A stretch of 64,000 bases of DNA, from NCBI GenBank assembly GCA_002412775.1, contig DHVT01000017.1, positions 1-64,000 of the forward strand, written 5' to 3'. The notes beneath the pieces were generated by a model. It was not told where the DNA came from. It made no database searches and saw only the letters and a list, made by a program, of their open reading frames with translations. This document shows positions 35,751-44,500 of the stretch, piece after piece. The position numbers and the translations under genes are program-made. The DNA is from Firmicutes bacterium UBA5201. GTDB lineage: Bacteria; Bacillota; Clostridia; Peptostreptococcales; Acidaminobacteraceae. How positions within the stretch are numbered: position 1 is the stretch's first letter; each line of letters begins with the position of its first letter.

Positions 35751-36564
35751 TTGGAGGCCTCCTTTTTGTATTCAAAAACCCTCCTGAACGATTGTACTTG
35801 ACGGCTTGAATCTCACTCAATATAGCCAGTGCGATTTCCGGAGGGGTCTCACCTCCGATATCAATTCCAATCGGTGCGTATACAGTTGCCAAAAGATCTT
35901 CGGAAACGCCTTCATTCTGTAGCTCTTTGAAACAAAAGCCTATTTTGCTCCTACTGCCAATCATGCCGATGTATCTGGCAGGAGAGCCAATGACCATCCT
36001 TAGAGCTTCCAGATCGAACGAATGACCATGGGTGACTATGACGACACTGGTATTGGGATCCATGTCAAAAGGCTCATCAATAAATGCGTCCATTGACATT
36101 TTCCTTTCTACATCCGGAAAACGCTCATCACTGATATACTCAGGTCGATGATCGATTATAGTCACTCTATAATTCAACGCTTTGGCAAAAGCGCTCAGTT
36201 CAAGTGCGATGTGTCCGCCTCCGAACACTACCAATCTGTCCTGCTTTGAAAACACCTTTACAAATACTTCGACCGCTCCACCACAGGCCATTCCAAGAGA
36301 ATGTTCCGTGTCTTTTAAAGTCAGCTCATACTTGAACGCAGATGATTCGTTTTTTCTTATACATTCTGCGGCGTCAATTTTTGCCTGCTCCTCAACTTTG
36401 CCACCGCCTATGGTGCCATCGATCAATTTGCCACCACTGCCCACCAGCATCATACTACCGGTGTCCCTCGGACTGCTTCCGAGTTTGCTGGTGACTGTCA
36501 CGAGTGCGACAGCCTCTCCTTGATCGATATACTTCAACATTTTTTTCATAAGTTGAGCTTCCAT
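35743..36564 (-). CDS. xdhC: XdhC/CoxI family molybdenum enzyme maturation factor
   Basis: A 273-residue protein with an N-terminal XdhC/CoxI domain (VTVTSKLGSSPRDTGSMMLV, GTIGGGKVEEQA) and a C-terminal Rossmann domain (VVFGGGHIALELSAFAK, VIVTHGHSFDLEAL, YIGMIGSRSK). XdhC binds the finished molybdenum cofactor, promotes its sulfuration and hands it to xanthine dehydrogenase-type enzymes. GAGG lies before the ATG. Located between the CoA-transferase gene and yqeB. Confidence 0.92.
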   Translation of the reverse strand: MEAQLMKKMLKYIDQGEAVALVTVTSKLGSSPRDTGSMMLVGSGGKLIDGTIGGGKVEEQAKIDAAECIRKNESSAFKYELTLKDTEHSLGMACGGAVEVFVKVFSKQDRLVVFGGGHIALELSAFAKALNYRVTIIDHRPEYISDERFPDVERKMSMDAFIDEPFDMDPNTSVVIVTHGHSFDLEALRMVIGSPARYIGMIGSRSKIGFCFKELQNEGVSEDLLATVYAPIGIDIGGETPPEIALAILSEIQAVKYNRSGGFLNTKRRPPSD

Positions 36565-36573
36565 TACAGCCTC

Positions 36574-37758
36574 CTACAAAACACCTTCCGCTATCAATGT
36601 CTCAATTTCTTCGTCAGAGTACTCGAAATATTGTTTCAATATCTCAAAATTATGTTGTCCCAAAATAGGCGCCGGAGCATTGATTTCTCCAGGTGTTTCG
36701 CTAAGTTTGATAGCGACTCCCGCCATTTTGAGTTTACCTGCGATCGGATGATCCACTTCAATGATCATTTCCCTTGCTAAAACCTGCTCATCTTCAAGGA
36801 CCTCTTTGATGGTGTTGATCGGTCCGTTTGGAACACCCGCATCATCCAAGATCTTTTGCCATTCTTTTGTGGACTTCATCTTCATCTTATCCGCGATCAT
36901 CGGTCTCATTTCATCATAGTGAAGGTGACGTTGCGGATTGGTCCTATATTTTGGATCATCAACTATGTCCATAAGGTCAGCAACTTCACAGAAACGCTTC
37001 CAAATTTGGTCGTTTCCTACAGCAACGACAATTTTTGTATCGTTGGTATCAAACGGCTCAAACGGCGCAATCGATGAATGTTTATTGCCGGATGGTTGTG
37101 GCACTTCATTTGTAGTGACATATCTCGCAATCGCATTTTCAAGCATGGCAACCTGACAGTCGAGCATTGCTACGTCAACCTTCTGTCCTATGCCGGTGTT
37201 GTTTCTGTGATTGAGGGCCGCAAGTACACCTATAGCTGTGAAAAGTCCTGCTCCGATGTCCCCAATGGAAGGACCGACTCTTGTTGGCTCTCCGTTTTCA
37301 GGTCCGGTAATGCTCATGATTCCACCCATGGCCTGGACAACGCCATCATAGGCAGGTCTTGTGCTGTAAGGGCCCGAATGACCAAATCCAGAGGAAGCCG
37401 CATAAATGATCTTTGGATTGATTTCTTTCAACACATCATAACCGAGGCCTAATTTTTCCATCGTGCCAGGTCTGAAGTTTTCAACAATCACATCCACTTT
37501 TTCAACAAAGGATTTTAATAGTGCTTTACCACGTTCTGTCTTTAAATTCAACGTCACGCTTTTTTTGTTTCTATTCAAACTCATGAAATAAGCACTTTCC
37601 CCATGCTGGTAGGGACCAAAGTGCCTTGAGTCATCCCCTTTAACCGGTACTTCAATTTTTATGATCTCCGCGCCTAAATCGCCGAGCATCATCGTACAAT
37701 AAGGGCCTGCTAAAACCCGAGTCAAATCAAGTACTTTCAAACCTTCTAAAGGTCCCAT
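36574..37758 (-). CDS. CaiB/BaiF family III CoA-transferase
   Basis: A 394-residue family III CoA-transferase. It shows LKVLDLTRVLAGPYCTMMLGDLGA at the N-terminus, YAASSGFGHSGPYSTRPAYD, the nucleophile Asp in KVDVAMLDCQ and the C-terminal GQHNFEILKQY. These enzymes move CoA between carboxylic acids (formyl-CoA:oxalate, carnitine, bile acids and others). GAGGAAG supports the ATG at 37758 over the upstream in-frame start at 37788. Its position after the FdrA/DUF1116/cyclase genes suggests activation of a small acid produced by that pathway, possibly oxalate or oxamate; this is inference. Confidence 0.9.
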   Translation of the reverse strand: MGPLEGLKVLDLTRVLAGPYCTMMLGDLGAEIIKIEVPVKGDDSRHFGPYQHGESAYFMSLNRNKKSVTLNLKTERGKALLKSFVEKVDVIVENFRPGTMEKLGLGYDVLKEINPKIIYAASSGFGHSGPYSTRPAYDGVVQAMGGIMSITGPENGEPTRVGPSIGDIGAGLFTAIGVLAALNHRNNTGIGQKVDVAMLDCQVAMLENAIARYVTTNEVPQPSGNKHSSIAPFEPFDTNDTKIVVAVGNDQIWKRFCEVADLMDIVDDPKYRTNPQRHLHYDEMRPMIADKMKMKSTKEWQKILDDAGVPNGPINTIKEVLEDEQVLAREMIIEVDHPIAGKLKMAGVAIKLSETPGEINAPAPILGQHNFEILKQYFEYSDEEIETLIAEGVL

Positions 37759-37783
37759 AAACTTCCTCCTCAAATAAAACATA

Positions 37784-37811
37784 CCCATGGGAACCCAAAG
37801 GTTCCCATGGG
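37784..37811 (-). promoter_or_regulatory. Perfect 12-bp stem-loop between cyclase and CoA-transferase genes
   Basis: CCCATGGGAACC/GGTTCCCATGGG around a 4-base loop. On the minus strand it is followed by TATGTTTTATTT, so it could be a weak terminator, an mRNA-processing site or an operator. Confidence 0.6.
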
Positions 37812-37826
37812 CACGCCCTTATCATT

Positions 37827-38624
37827 TTATTCTTGCTCTTCAAATCCTACAATACGGCAGAATGCTGACTCACCATATTGGAATTTCCAAGGGAAACATC
37901 CGATGATCAATCTTTTGTTTGACAGTTCGTTGATTTGTCCACCAACGTTCTCAGCATGAATGATTTCACCATGCTTTTGTGGGAACATTTGGATGTGCAT
38001 TGCTTGGTATTGCTCTGGCCATGGATAGACTTCATTCAATGTCTTTCCATATTTCTTTTGGAAAAGTTCATCACACACTTTAGCTTCGCCTGGCTCCCAG
38101 TCACGAATCTTTGTGTTCATAGGGTGATCTGCAGAACCACAGTCAACACCGATCCAAGCGATTTCCATTTCTTGTGCCCATGCCATAAAGTCCAGTGATG
38201 GACCAGGATGTCTAAGCATGTATCTTCTTTCATCTGCTTCAGGTTGATCAAAACCGTATTTGTTGTAACCAGTGTTGATGATCAATATGTCACCTTTTTT
38301 CACTTCAACTCTATCCATGATATCTTGTGGAGTATAGATTCCGAAATCTTCAGCTTGATCGGATAAGTCAACAACAACACCAGGACCACAAAGCTTTTCA
38401 AGTTCAAGAGAGGCGATATCTCTGCCTGCAGTATCAAAGTGAAGAGGTCCATCCAGATGGGTACCTACGTGATTTGATGTAGTGATCAATTGACCGTTTG
38501 CGCCATTTGGTGACAATCTTTTAAAGAATTTCACCTGAAGTGGCTCATAAGTTGGCCATGGTGGTGTCAAATGGCTCGTATTTACTGTTAAGTCGTACAT
38601 TTTAATTTTGTCCCAGAATTTCAT
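37827..38624 (-). CDS. Cyclase-family (PF04199) metal-dependent hydrolase
   Basis: A 265-residue protein of the kynurenine formamidase/isatin hydrolase-like family. The metal-binding motif NHVGTHLDGPLHF is present, as are the family segments VKKGDILIINTGY and IGVDCGSADHP. Members hydrolyse amides or lactam rings using Mn or Zn. AGGAGG precedes the ATG. In an operon with FdrA-type genes it could open a cyclic ureide or cleave an amide such as oxamate; the substrate is not determinable. Confidence 0.87.
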   Translation of the reverse strand: MKFWDKIKMYDLTVNTSHLTPPWPTYEPLQVKFFKRLSPNGANGQLITTSNHVGTHLDGPLHFDTAGRDIASLELEKLCGPGVVVDLSDQAEDFGIYTPQDIMDRVEVKKGDILIINTGYNKYGFDQPEADERRYMLRHPGPSLDFMAWAQEMEIAWIGVDCGSADHPMNTKIRDWEPGEAKVCDELFQKKYGKTLNEVYPWPEQYQAMHIQMFPQKHGEIIHAENVGGQINELSNKRLIIGCFPWKFQYGESAFCRIVGFEEQE

Positions 38625-38659
38625 AGTGTTACCTCCTAAAGTAATTAGATGTGTAGTTA

Positions 38660-39922
38660 CTATTTAATGATACCCTCTGAAGTCATTTTATCAACAAAAG
38701 CTTCGAGTGCATCTTCAAAACATTTCATAGGTGGTCTTACAAGACCTGCTCCAACTTGTCCAACTCCCGGATCTTTATGGGCGATACCAGTGTTGATGAT
38801 CGGTAAGATTTGTGTTTCAATGACTTTTCTGATGTCGATACCTGTTGGCGTGCCTCTGAAGTTCATCGAAGGCATCTTGTAAGCGTCGTTTTCTTCTTCT
38901 GTGATTTCATACATCATTGTTGTGTAGTTGATCGCATCTTGCGGAGTTCCGCCAACGAACTGAACGATTGCAGGTGCCGTAGCCATTGCAAATCCACCAA
39001 GACCAGAAGTTTCAGTGATTACAGAGTCGCCGATGTCCGGATTGGCGTCTTCAAGTGTGAAACCTGGGAAGAACAATCCGTCAATGACTTCTGCAGGTGC
39101 TGTAAACCACCTATTGCCAAGTCCTGATACTCTGATACCGAATTCAGTACCGTTACGCGCCATGGTATAAACCACTGTTGAATAAGGGATGTTGCCTACC
39201 GGATCCAAAGTACATTTTGCGGATGGCATGGTCAAATTCAAGAAAAAGTGGTCATTGGAATGCATGAATTTCAATACTTCAGCTTTGTCTTCAGTGCTGA
39301 AATCGGTAAGAACGATATATGGTGCAAACTCTCTGATCAAAAGTGATGTACCTGCCTTGTTTCTGTTGTGACCTTCATCACCCATTTGTACCACTTGTGC
39401 GATCATAGATTTCAGATCCAGTGGACCGTGCAACTCGAGAGCTGCCTTAAGCACTGGGTAAAGGACATTTTCCATCCATTTGAGTCTTGTGATGACCTCT
39501 TCGCTGTATGCACCATATCTCAAAACTTTTCCAAGTCCTTCATTCAATGTACAGTACGCATAATTTCCAAAAGTCTCATTTTTGACAATCCATACAGGCA
39601 TGCTGTAAGTAGTGACACCTGCCATAGGACCGACAGAGTCATGATGGTGACATGAGTCAAACTTGATTTCACCTGATTCAGCAAGTTTAACCGCTTCTTC
39701 TTCTGTGTTTGCAAGACCTTCATAAATCAAACCGCCTATGACGGCGCCTTTGAGAGGACCGCTCATGTTTTCCCACTTAATTGGTGGTCCCGCATGTAAA
39801 ATGGTCTTTTTGTCCATACCTGGAATCATATCTTTAGCTACACCTAGACCAATCAAGGTAGGTCTCGCTTTTTGAAGATTGTTTAGAGCTTGTTCATTGG
39901 CTTTTCTAATTAATTCTTCCAC
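38660..39922 (-). CDS. allG: DUF1116 protein (YlbE/AllG type), oxamate carbamoyltransferase component
   Basis: A 420-residue DUF1116 protein. Family segments include GPMAGVTTYSMPVW, CTLNEGLGKVLRYG, EGHNRNKAGTSLL and FTAPAEVIDGLFFPGF. In E. coli, AllG (YlbE), AllH (YlbF) and FdrA are reported to act together as the oxamate carbamoyltransferase of allantoin degradation, exchanging oxalurate for oxamate and carbamoyl phosphate. The start is a GTG with AGGAG 8 bases upstream. The other two components and a 59-residue gene lie directly upstream. Confidence 0.88.
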   Translation of the reverse strand: MEELIRKANEQALNNLQKARPTLIGLGVAKDMIPGMDKKTILHAGPPIKWENMSGPLKGAVIGGLIYEGLANTEEEAVKLAESGEIKFDSCHHHDSVGPMAGVTTYSMPVWIVKNETFGNYAYCTLNEGLGKVLRYGAYSEEVITRLKWMENVLYPVLKAALELHGPLDLKSMIAQVVQMGDEGHNRNKAGTSLLIREFAPYIVLTDFSTEDKAEVLKFMHSNDHFFLNLTMPSAKCTLDPVGNIPYSTVVYTMARNGTEFGIRVSGLGNRWFTAPAEVIDGLFFPGFTLEDANPDIGDSVITETSGLGGFAMATAPAIVQFVGGTPQDAINYTTMMYEITEEENDAYKMPSMNFRGTPTGIDIRKVIETQILPIINTGIAHKDPGVGQVGAGLVRPPMKCFEDALEAFVDKMTSEGIIK

Positions 39923-39939
39923 CTCATCATCTCCTTTGG

Positions 39940-40119
39940 TTATTTATTTGATTTCAATTTATCAAGTAAGGCAACGAACTTTGCATTGCCGCCCGCACGT
40001 GGTCTCCAATCCATCTGAACCACTGGAACTTCTTGTTTCTTAAGATCCTTTGAAAAAGACTCAAGGCCCATATTGATGACCTTCAAATCCTGGCTGAATA
40101 AACGATCGATTCTATTCAT
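39940..40119 (-). CDS. Small FdrA-associated protein (59 aa)
   Basis: A short frame with strong support: ATG at 40119, AGGAG 6 bases upstream (inside the end of fdrA), one base after the fdrA stop. The product begins MNRIDRLFSQDLKVINMG, continues through a VPVVQMDWRPRAGG motif and ends in LLDKLKSNK. It ends 17 bases before the DUF1116 start, filling the only gap in the operon. I recall short proteins with this DWRP pattern annotated as fdrA-domain proteins in Firmicutes; it may be a detached subunit or C-terminal part of FdrA. The function is not known to me. Confidence 0.82.
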   Translation of the reverse strand: MNRIDRLFSQDLKVINMGLESFSKDLKKQEVPVVQMDWRPRAGGNAKFVALLDKLKSNK

Positions 40120-40120
40120 C

Positions 40121-41674
40121 TTAAGCTCCTTTCTTATTCAGTTGATCCATGATTTTTTGAACAAGACGAACGGCTTGTGCGTTGGAAGGCATTACTATGA
40201 ACCCTTCAGCTTCAAGCACGCTTTGTGATGCTTTCAAATCTTGTGGATCACCCTCGGTTCCAGTGATGGATGCGACGTAAATCACATTGTTGTCAAGTTT
40301 CTTATTGACTTCATGAATGGCATCCGCAACTTCTTTTGCGGGATTTTCGTGTGAACCGTATCCTAAAACGACATCTACAAGCACTACAGCGACATCATTT
40401 GCAATGTCAGTCTTGAAACGGTCAGATCTCGTTGAAGGGTCGATCATCGGGTGAGGTCTTCCAACTGTGAACTGATCTTCACCAAGATCAAGGCACACAT
40501 GTCCTGTCAATGTGGTTAGATTCTCTATGGCATACTCAGGAGAAAGTGGAATGTTGGAATAGATGCCTCCAAAGGATTGACCAAGCATTTTCATTGCTTC
40601 ATCAGCCAATGTGCCCCCTGTATACAGACCTCTGAAATATTTTTGTTCCGGTTTCAACGCCGCAACTTTTGTCTTTACTATATGATCAACTTCTTCATCC
40701 GATATTGAAAATCCTGTGAAATCCACAGGCGTCTCGCCTTTGGCAAGTGCCACAGCTTTGTAGGCGGCATCTTCGAGAGTCAGACATGGATATGCTCCAG
40801 CCGCTCTGATCGCTTCGATGTCTCCGCCAATGAAATCAACGACAACAGGTTTCTTTGTCTCAGAAACTTTTCCGAGAATTTTCTCAGCGACTTCCGGTGA
40901 TGGCGGTTTTGAAATCAATACGATGACTTCAGTCGACGCATCTCTCATCAAGGCTTCAAAACCTTGCAACATCATCAATCCACCGATTTCAGACTTGAGA
41001 TCACGACCTCCTGTACCTATAACTTGTGATACCCCTGAACCGAGTTTGTCAATCAATGTGCTCACTTCCTGAGTACCAGTTCCTGATGCGCCGACTATTC
41101 CGATCGGCCCTTTTTTCACGACATTTGCGAAAGCAAGAGGCACACCGTTTATGATTGCGGTTCCGCAATCGGGACCCATCATCAAAAGCCCTTTTTCAAC
41201 TGCCTTTTGTTTAAGTCTCAGCTCAGCATCTACAGACACGTTGTCTGAAAAAAGCATGACATGCAAGTCGTTATCAAGCAGTCTGGACACTTCACCTTCA
41301 GCATACTGACCAGCGATTGAAACAACGGCCATATTTGCCTCCGGCATCATCTCTAGTGCGGATTTGATAGTGACAGGTCTGTAATCACTGCCTGCAGAAG
41401 ATTTCTTTTCCTTCAATAGTCCATTGACACGTTCCACGACAGCTTCCATGATTGCTTCATCCACCACATCGGCGGAGATGAAGAAGTCATTTGGAGATAG
41501 TTCATCTAACTTCTCACTGCCAAGTCCTAAATTGTTCGACAGTTCTTTGTTCAAATCGGTACCCATTCCTACCATGACATCTTTGACACCTTCGATATTT
41601 TTGACTTCTTTTGAAATCAACATAAGTGTCACTGAATCATAGTAAGAATTCTTTCGGACCTCATAACAAATCAT
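40121..41674 (-). CDS. fdrA: FdrA protein (acyl-CoA synthetase-like), oxamate carbamoyltransferase component
   Basis: A 517-residue protein related to succinyl-CoA synthetase. An N-terminal region (1-130) is followed by a CoA-binding-like segment (MMGPDCGTAIINGVPLAFANV, IGIVGASGTGTQEVSTLI, VIGTGGRDLKSEIGG) and a ligase-like half (YFRGLYTGGTLADEAM, HPMIDPSTRSDR, VVLVDVVLGYGSHENPA). With DUF1116 and DUF2877 proteins it forms the FdrA system linked to allantoin/oxalurate degradation. AAGGAGG precedes the ATG. No carbamate kinase, the expected partner, is present in the window. Confidence 0.9.
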   Translation of the reverse strand: MICYEVRKNSYYDSVTLMLISKEVKNIEGVKDVMVGMGTDLNKELSNNLGLGSEKLDELSPNDFFISADVVDEAIMEAVVERVNGLLKEKKSSAGSDYRPVTIKSALEMMPEANMAVVSIAGQYAEGEVSRLLDNDLHVMLFSDNVSVDAELRLKQKAVEKGLLMMGPDCGTAIINGVPLAFANVVKKGPIGIVGASGTGTQEVSTLIDKLGSGVSQVIGTGGRDLKSEIGGLMMLQGFEALMRDASTEVIVLISKPPSPEVAEKILGKVSETKKPVVVDFIGGDIEAIRAAGAYPCLTLEDAAYKAVALAKGETPVDFTGFSISDEEVDHIVKTKVAALKPEQKYFRGLYTGGTLADEAMKMLGQSFGGIYSNIPLSPEYAIENLTTLTGHVCLDLGEDQFTVGRPHPMIDPSTRSDRFKTDIANDVAVVLVDVVLGYGSHENPAKEVADAIHEVNKKLDNNVIYVASITGTEGDPQDLKASQSVLEAEGFIVMPSNAQAVRLVQKIMDQLNKKGA

Positions 41675-41698
41675 GATTTAGCCTCCTTTATACTTAAA

Positions 41699-42619
41699 TT
41701 AATATTTGCTTAACACCATGGTGCAATACACACCGAGCAGAAAATCCGCTCCGGACGTGGCACCATTGGCCAATACTCGTTTGATCAGAAATTCAAAATT
41801 CAGATTGTTGCCTATAAAAAGCGATTGAACCACTTTCAGATGATTTTCGGATGCCCTACCAAGGGCTACTTGCTTGAGCATCGTCTCACTGACTTTCGTC
41901 GTGCGTCCCACAGAAAAGCTGTATACATTTTGCGCAAATTTTTCAACCGCTTCGGTAGAATCCTCATCCATCATCGCACTGGCGATCAAAGTAATAATCA
42001 CACCCGTTAAAAAATCATCTGTCGAAGGCGTCAGCCCAGGTCCAAATCCTATGAACTTTGGAAGCCAACCCACTACTCCATCAAAATCTTTATGATCCAG
42101 ATTCTTGATGATTTCCGCGAAGACCTCCTGTATGAATTCACAATAAGTGTTCATTCTTAGATCACAGGAATCAATGGCAAGACCTTTGTAGCTTTCAACT
42201 GTATCCAATAATGGCAATATGCCACTGGACTCACCGCGGTCACACAGAATTTTTCTCATCAGATTCATTTTAATGATCTGATTTTCTGGATCCAATGCTT
42301 TCCCTTTGAGCGTCAAAACACAAGGTGTCACCACCGCACTGGAAAAATCGAGTTCAGTTTGGCTGTGAATGAATCTCATTTCATTGTTTACGACCTCAAC
42401 CTCGTCATTGGCCAGTATGCTTCTAAAATATGATGATCTGCCAAGTATGACGATACTCATTGGTGCAAGGTCCTTATTCTCAGTCAGGAGAGTTATAAGC
42501 TCACCAGAATCATCCATAAGATTGATCGCTTCTTTGAATATGGAGTGAACAACGTATTTGTTCAACTTTTTTTGAGCGAAGTGATCCATAAGCTCTTTGG
42601 AAATTCTAATTGCGTTCAT
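41699..42619 (-). CDS. allH: DUF2877 protein (YlbF/AllH type), oxamate carbamoyltransferase component
   Basis: A 306-residue DUF2877 protein with the family signature GFGPGLTPSTDDFLTGVI near residue 190 and TSGADFLLGVY near the C-terminus. In E. coli, AllH works with FdrA and AllG in releasing carbamoyl phosphate from oxalurate. GGGGG lies before the ATG. Located between the PucR regulator and fdrA. Confidence 0.87.
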   Translation of the reverse strand: MNAIRISKELMDHFAQKKLNKYVVHSIFKEAINLMDDSGELITLLTENKDLAPMSIVILGRSSYFRSILANDEVEVVNNEMRFIHSQTELDFSSAVVTPCVLTLKGKALDPENQIIKMNLMRKILCDRGESSGILPLLDTVESYKGLAIDSCDLRMNTYCEFIQEVFAEIIKNLDHKDFDGVVGWLPKFIGFGPGLTPSTDDFLTGVIITLIASAMMDEDSTEAVEKFAQNVYSFSVGRTTKVSETMLKQVALGRASENHLKVVQSLFIGNNLNFEFLIKRVLANGATSGADFLLGVYCTMVLSKY

Positions 42620-42629
42620 AGCGCCCCCA

Positions 42630-44330
42630 CTATTTCTTGTTTAAGTCCAATTTGATAACGTCCATAATTTTTATGGCTATATGCACATTGAGAGATACGT
42701 CCGGATTGCTGAAATCAATATTTCCAATTTCCTTGATTCTTTGCATACGGTAAATCACAGTGTTATAGTGCGTATACATTTCTTCGGACACTTTTTTGAG
42801 ATTACATCCGCAGGCATAATACATTTTAAGTGTATTGAGCAGTTCTGCGTCTTTATCTCTGTCATAATTGACAATCGGTCCAAGCACTTCCATGAAAAAT
42901 TGAACCAGTTCAGGTTGAATGCTCTCATTGGATAATATCCTATAAATGCCCAAATCATCGAAGTGTAGAGCATTTTGATCCGAATTGCTCAGTTCCAGTT
43001 TGTGTATTGCACGTTCGGATTCCTTGTAACTCTTGTAAAGCATGCTCAAAGGAGAATAGATTCGACCGATTCCAATGTGAATCTTTTTGTCTATATTTTC
43101 GAATTTTGCAAAATTGGTCAATTCATTGGAAAATGAAATCATGGTATTTTTACTTTCCTCATGGGATGCATAAGGATCAAAACTCAATAAGAATATCACT
43201 CTGTCACTTTTGTTACCATAGAGCAAAGTGCCTTTATAATGTCTTTGCATTCTTTCGACAACGCTGACCAACTTCGAATTCAGTTGTTTCATGATTTGTG
43301 TGTTGTTCGGCGTCATCCTGACGTCATAAGGAGCATCAACCGTTTTTACCAAAACCACACCATGTGCCTTGTTTTTATCAAAATCAAAATAATTGGATTT
43401 TTCGATTGCTCTTTGCTGCTGACTCTCTTGAGGAGAAAGCAATTCCTCGATAAACTCAATCTTATGTTTGTTTTCATTTTCATAAATGGATAATTTTTTT
43501 GTTGAATGTAGTGCTATGAGCGATACTGCCGCTTGAATCATGAAAAGTGTCTTCTCTTCGACCTTTTCATCTATATTCCAAATGATGACTTGCCCGTAAA
43601 GGACCTCATCCGAGAAAATTGGAATCATCAAGCGTTTCACCGGATGGCCGTCAATGACGTCCACAGCAGTTTCAATGCCTTGATCTCTGTAAATCCTTCT
43701 GAATTGATCGGTTCGTTTAAATAGCATTTTATTGACGATCTCTTCGATTTCCTCTTCATGCTCGTGTTTTGAGCTGATGACAAAATCCTTGAACAATTCT
43801 TCTGTGATCGCGACAGGAGCGGCGACGACGTCCCCAATCATATCGCAAATCTCCCTCAAATCACCACCTCTCAGCATGATGTCCTTGAGTTGATTGTTGA
43901 ATGCGTCTATTTGTATCAACAAACTGGTTTGGGTACTTACAACAGCAGTAAGAACGGAAGTGATCAGATCACTGAAAGATACTTCCATTGGAATCTTTAT
44001 GATCGGAAATCCCAGTTGATCGGATAATTCGATCACAGATGGCGGCAACTCTTCAATGTAACGTTTCATTTTGAGTCCAAGTCCTGCGACGCCGATCTCA
44101 TGCATTTTCGGAATCAGTTCATTCAACTTGAAAACATTGTCTTTGATTGAATAAGCTGTCGTAAGTAAGAGTTCTCCTGGCTGAAGCCACTGAACGATGT
44201 CGGGAACTTCCATGACATTGACTTTGGTCACTGGTCTGGATAGTCCACTCGAACCACTAATTATTTCACATCCTTCAAAAGCTTCAAGAGAAATGATTTC
44301 GTTCAGTCGAACTCCCATTTTATTTTGCAT
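42630..44330 (-). CDS. PucR-family transcriptional regulator
   Basis: A 566-residue regulator. The N-terminal PucR domain (about residues 8-130) includes VMEVPDIVQWLQPGELLLTTAY; the middle is GGDEF/GAF-like; the C-terminal PucR HTH includes YYACGCNLKKVSEEMYTHYNTVIYRMQRIKE. PucR proteins control purine-degradation genes in Bacillus. The start is the ATG at 44330 with GGGAGG upstream. The location between the NCS2 permease/dehydrogenase genes and the FdrA-type genes makes it the probable regulator of this locus, possibly of both flanking units. Confidence 0.92.
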   Translation of the reverse strand: MQNKMGVRLNEIISLEAFEGCEIISGSSGLSRPVTKVNVMEVPDIVQWLQPGELLLTTAYSIKDNVFKLNELIPKMHEIGVAGLGLKMKRYIEELPPSVIELSDQLGFPIIKIPMEVSFSDLITSVLTAVVSTQTSLLIQIDAFNNQLKDIMLRGGDLREICDMIGDVVAAPVAITEELFKDFVISSKHEHEEEIEEIVNKMLFKRTDQFRRIYRDQGIETAVDVIDGHPVKRLMIPIFSDEVLYGQVIIWNIDEKVEEKTLFMIQAAVSLIALHSTKKLSIYENENKHKIEFIEELLSPQESQQQRAIEKSNYFDFDKNKAHGVVLVKTVDAPYDVRMTPNNTQIMKQLNSKLVSVVERMQRHYKGTLLYGNKSDRVIFLLSFDPYASHEESKNTMISFSNELTNFAKFENIDKKIHIGIGRIYSPLSMLYKSYKESERAIHKLELSNSDQNALHFDDLGIYRILSNESIQPELVQFFMEVLGPIVNYDRDKDAELLNTLKMYYACGCNLKKVSEEMYTHYNTVIYRMQRIKEIGNIDFSNPDVSLNVHIAIKIMDVIKLDLNKK

Positions 44331-44446
44331 GATTATACCTCCCAACAATATTATACTAAATATTCAGTGTATTGATTCTACTATTTGTTGTTGTTGAGAT
44401 ACAATGTTTTGCGTTATATTTCATTATTGTTGTAACCAACTAACAA

Positions 44447-44477
44447 ATTATGCCGGTAAGCTGCTTACCGGCATAAT
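44447..44477 (-). terminator. Hairpin after the NCS2 permease gene (terminator or regulatory palindrome)
   Basis: A perfect 14-bp stem (ATTATGCCGGTAAG paired with its complement) around a 3-base loop, between the permease stop and the pucR start. On the minus strand only a weak TTTG run follows, so termination may be partial; an operator role is also possible. Confidence 0.6.
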
Positions 44478-44500
44478 AGATTAACGAGAAGCGTACTTCA

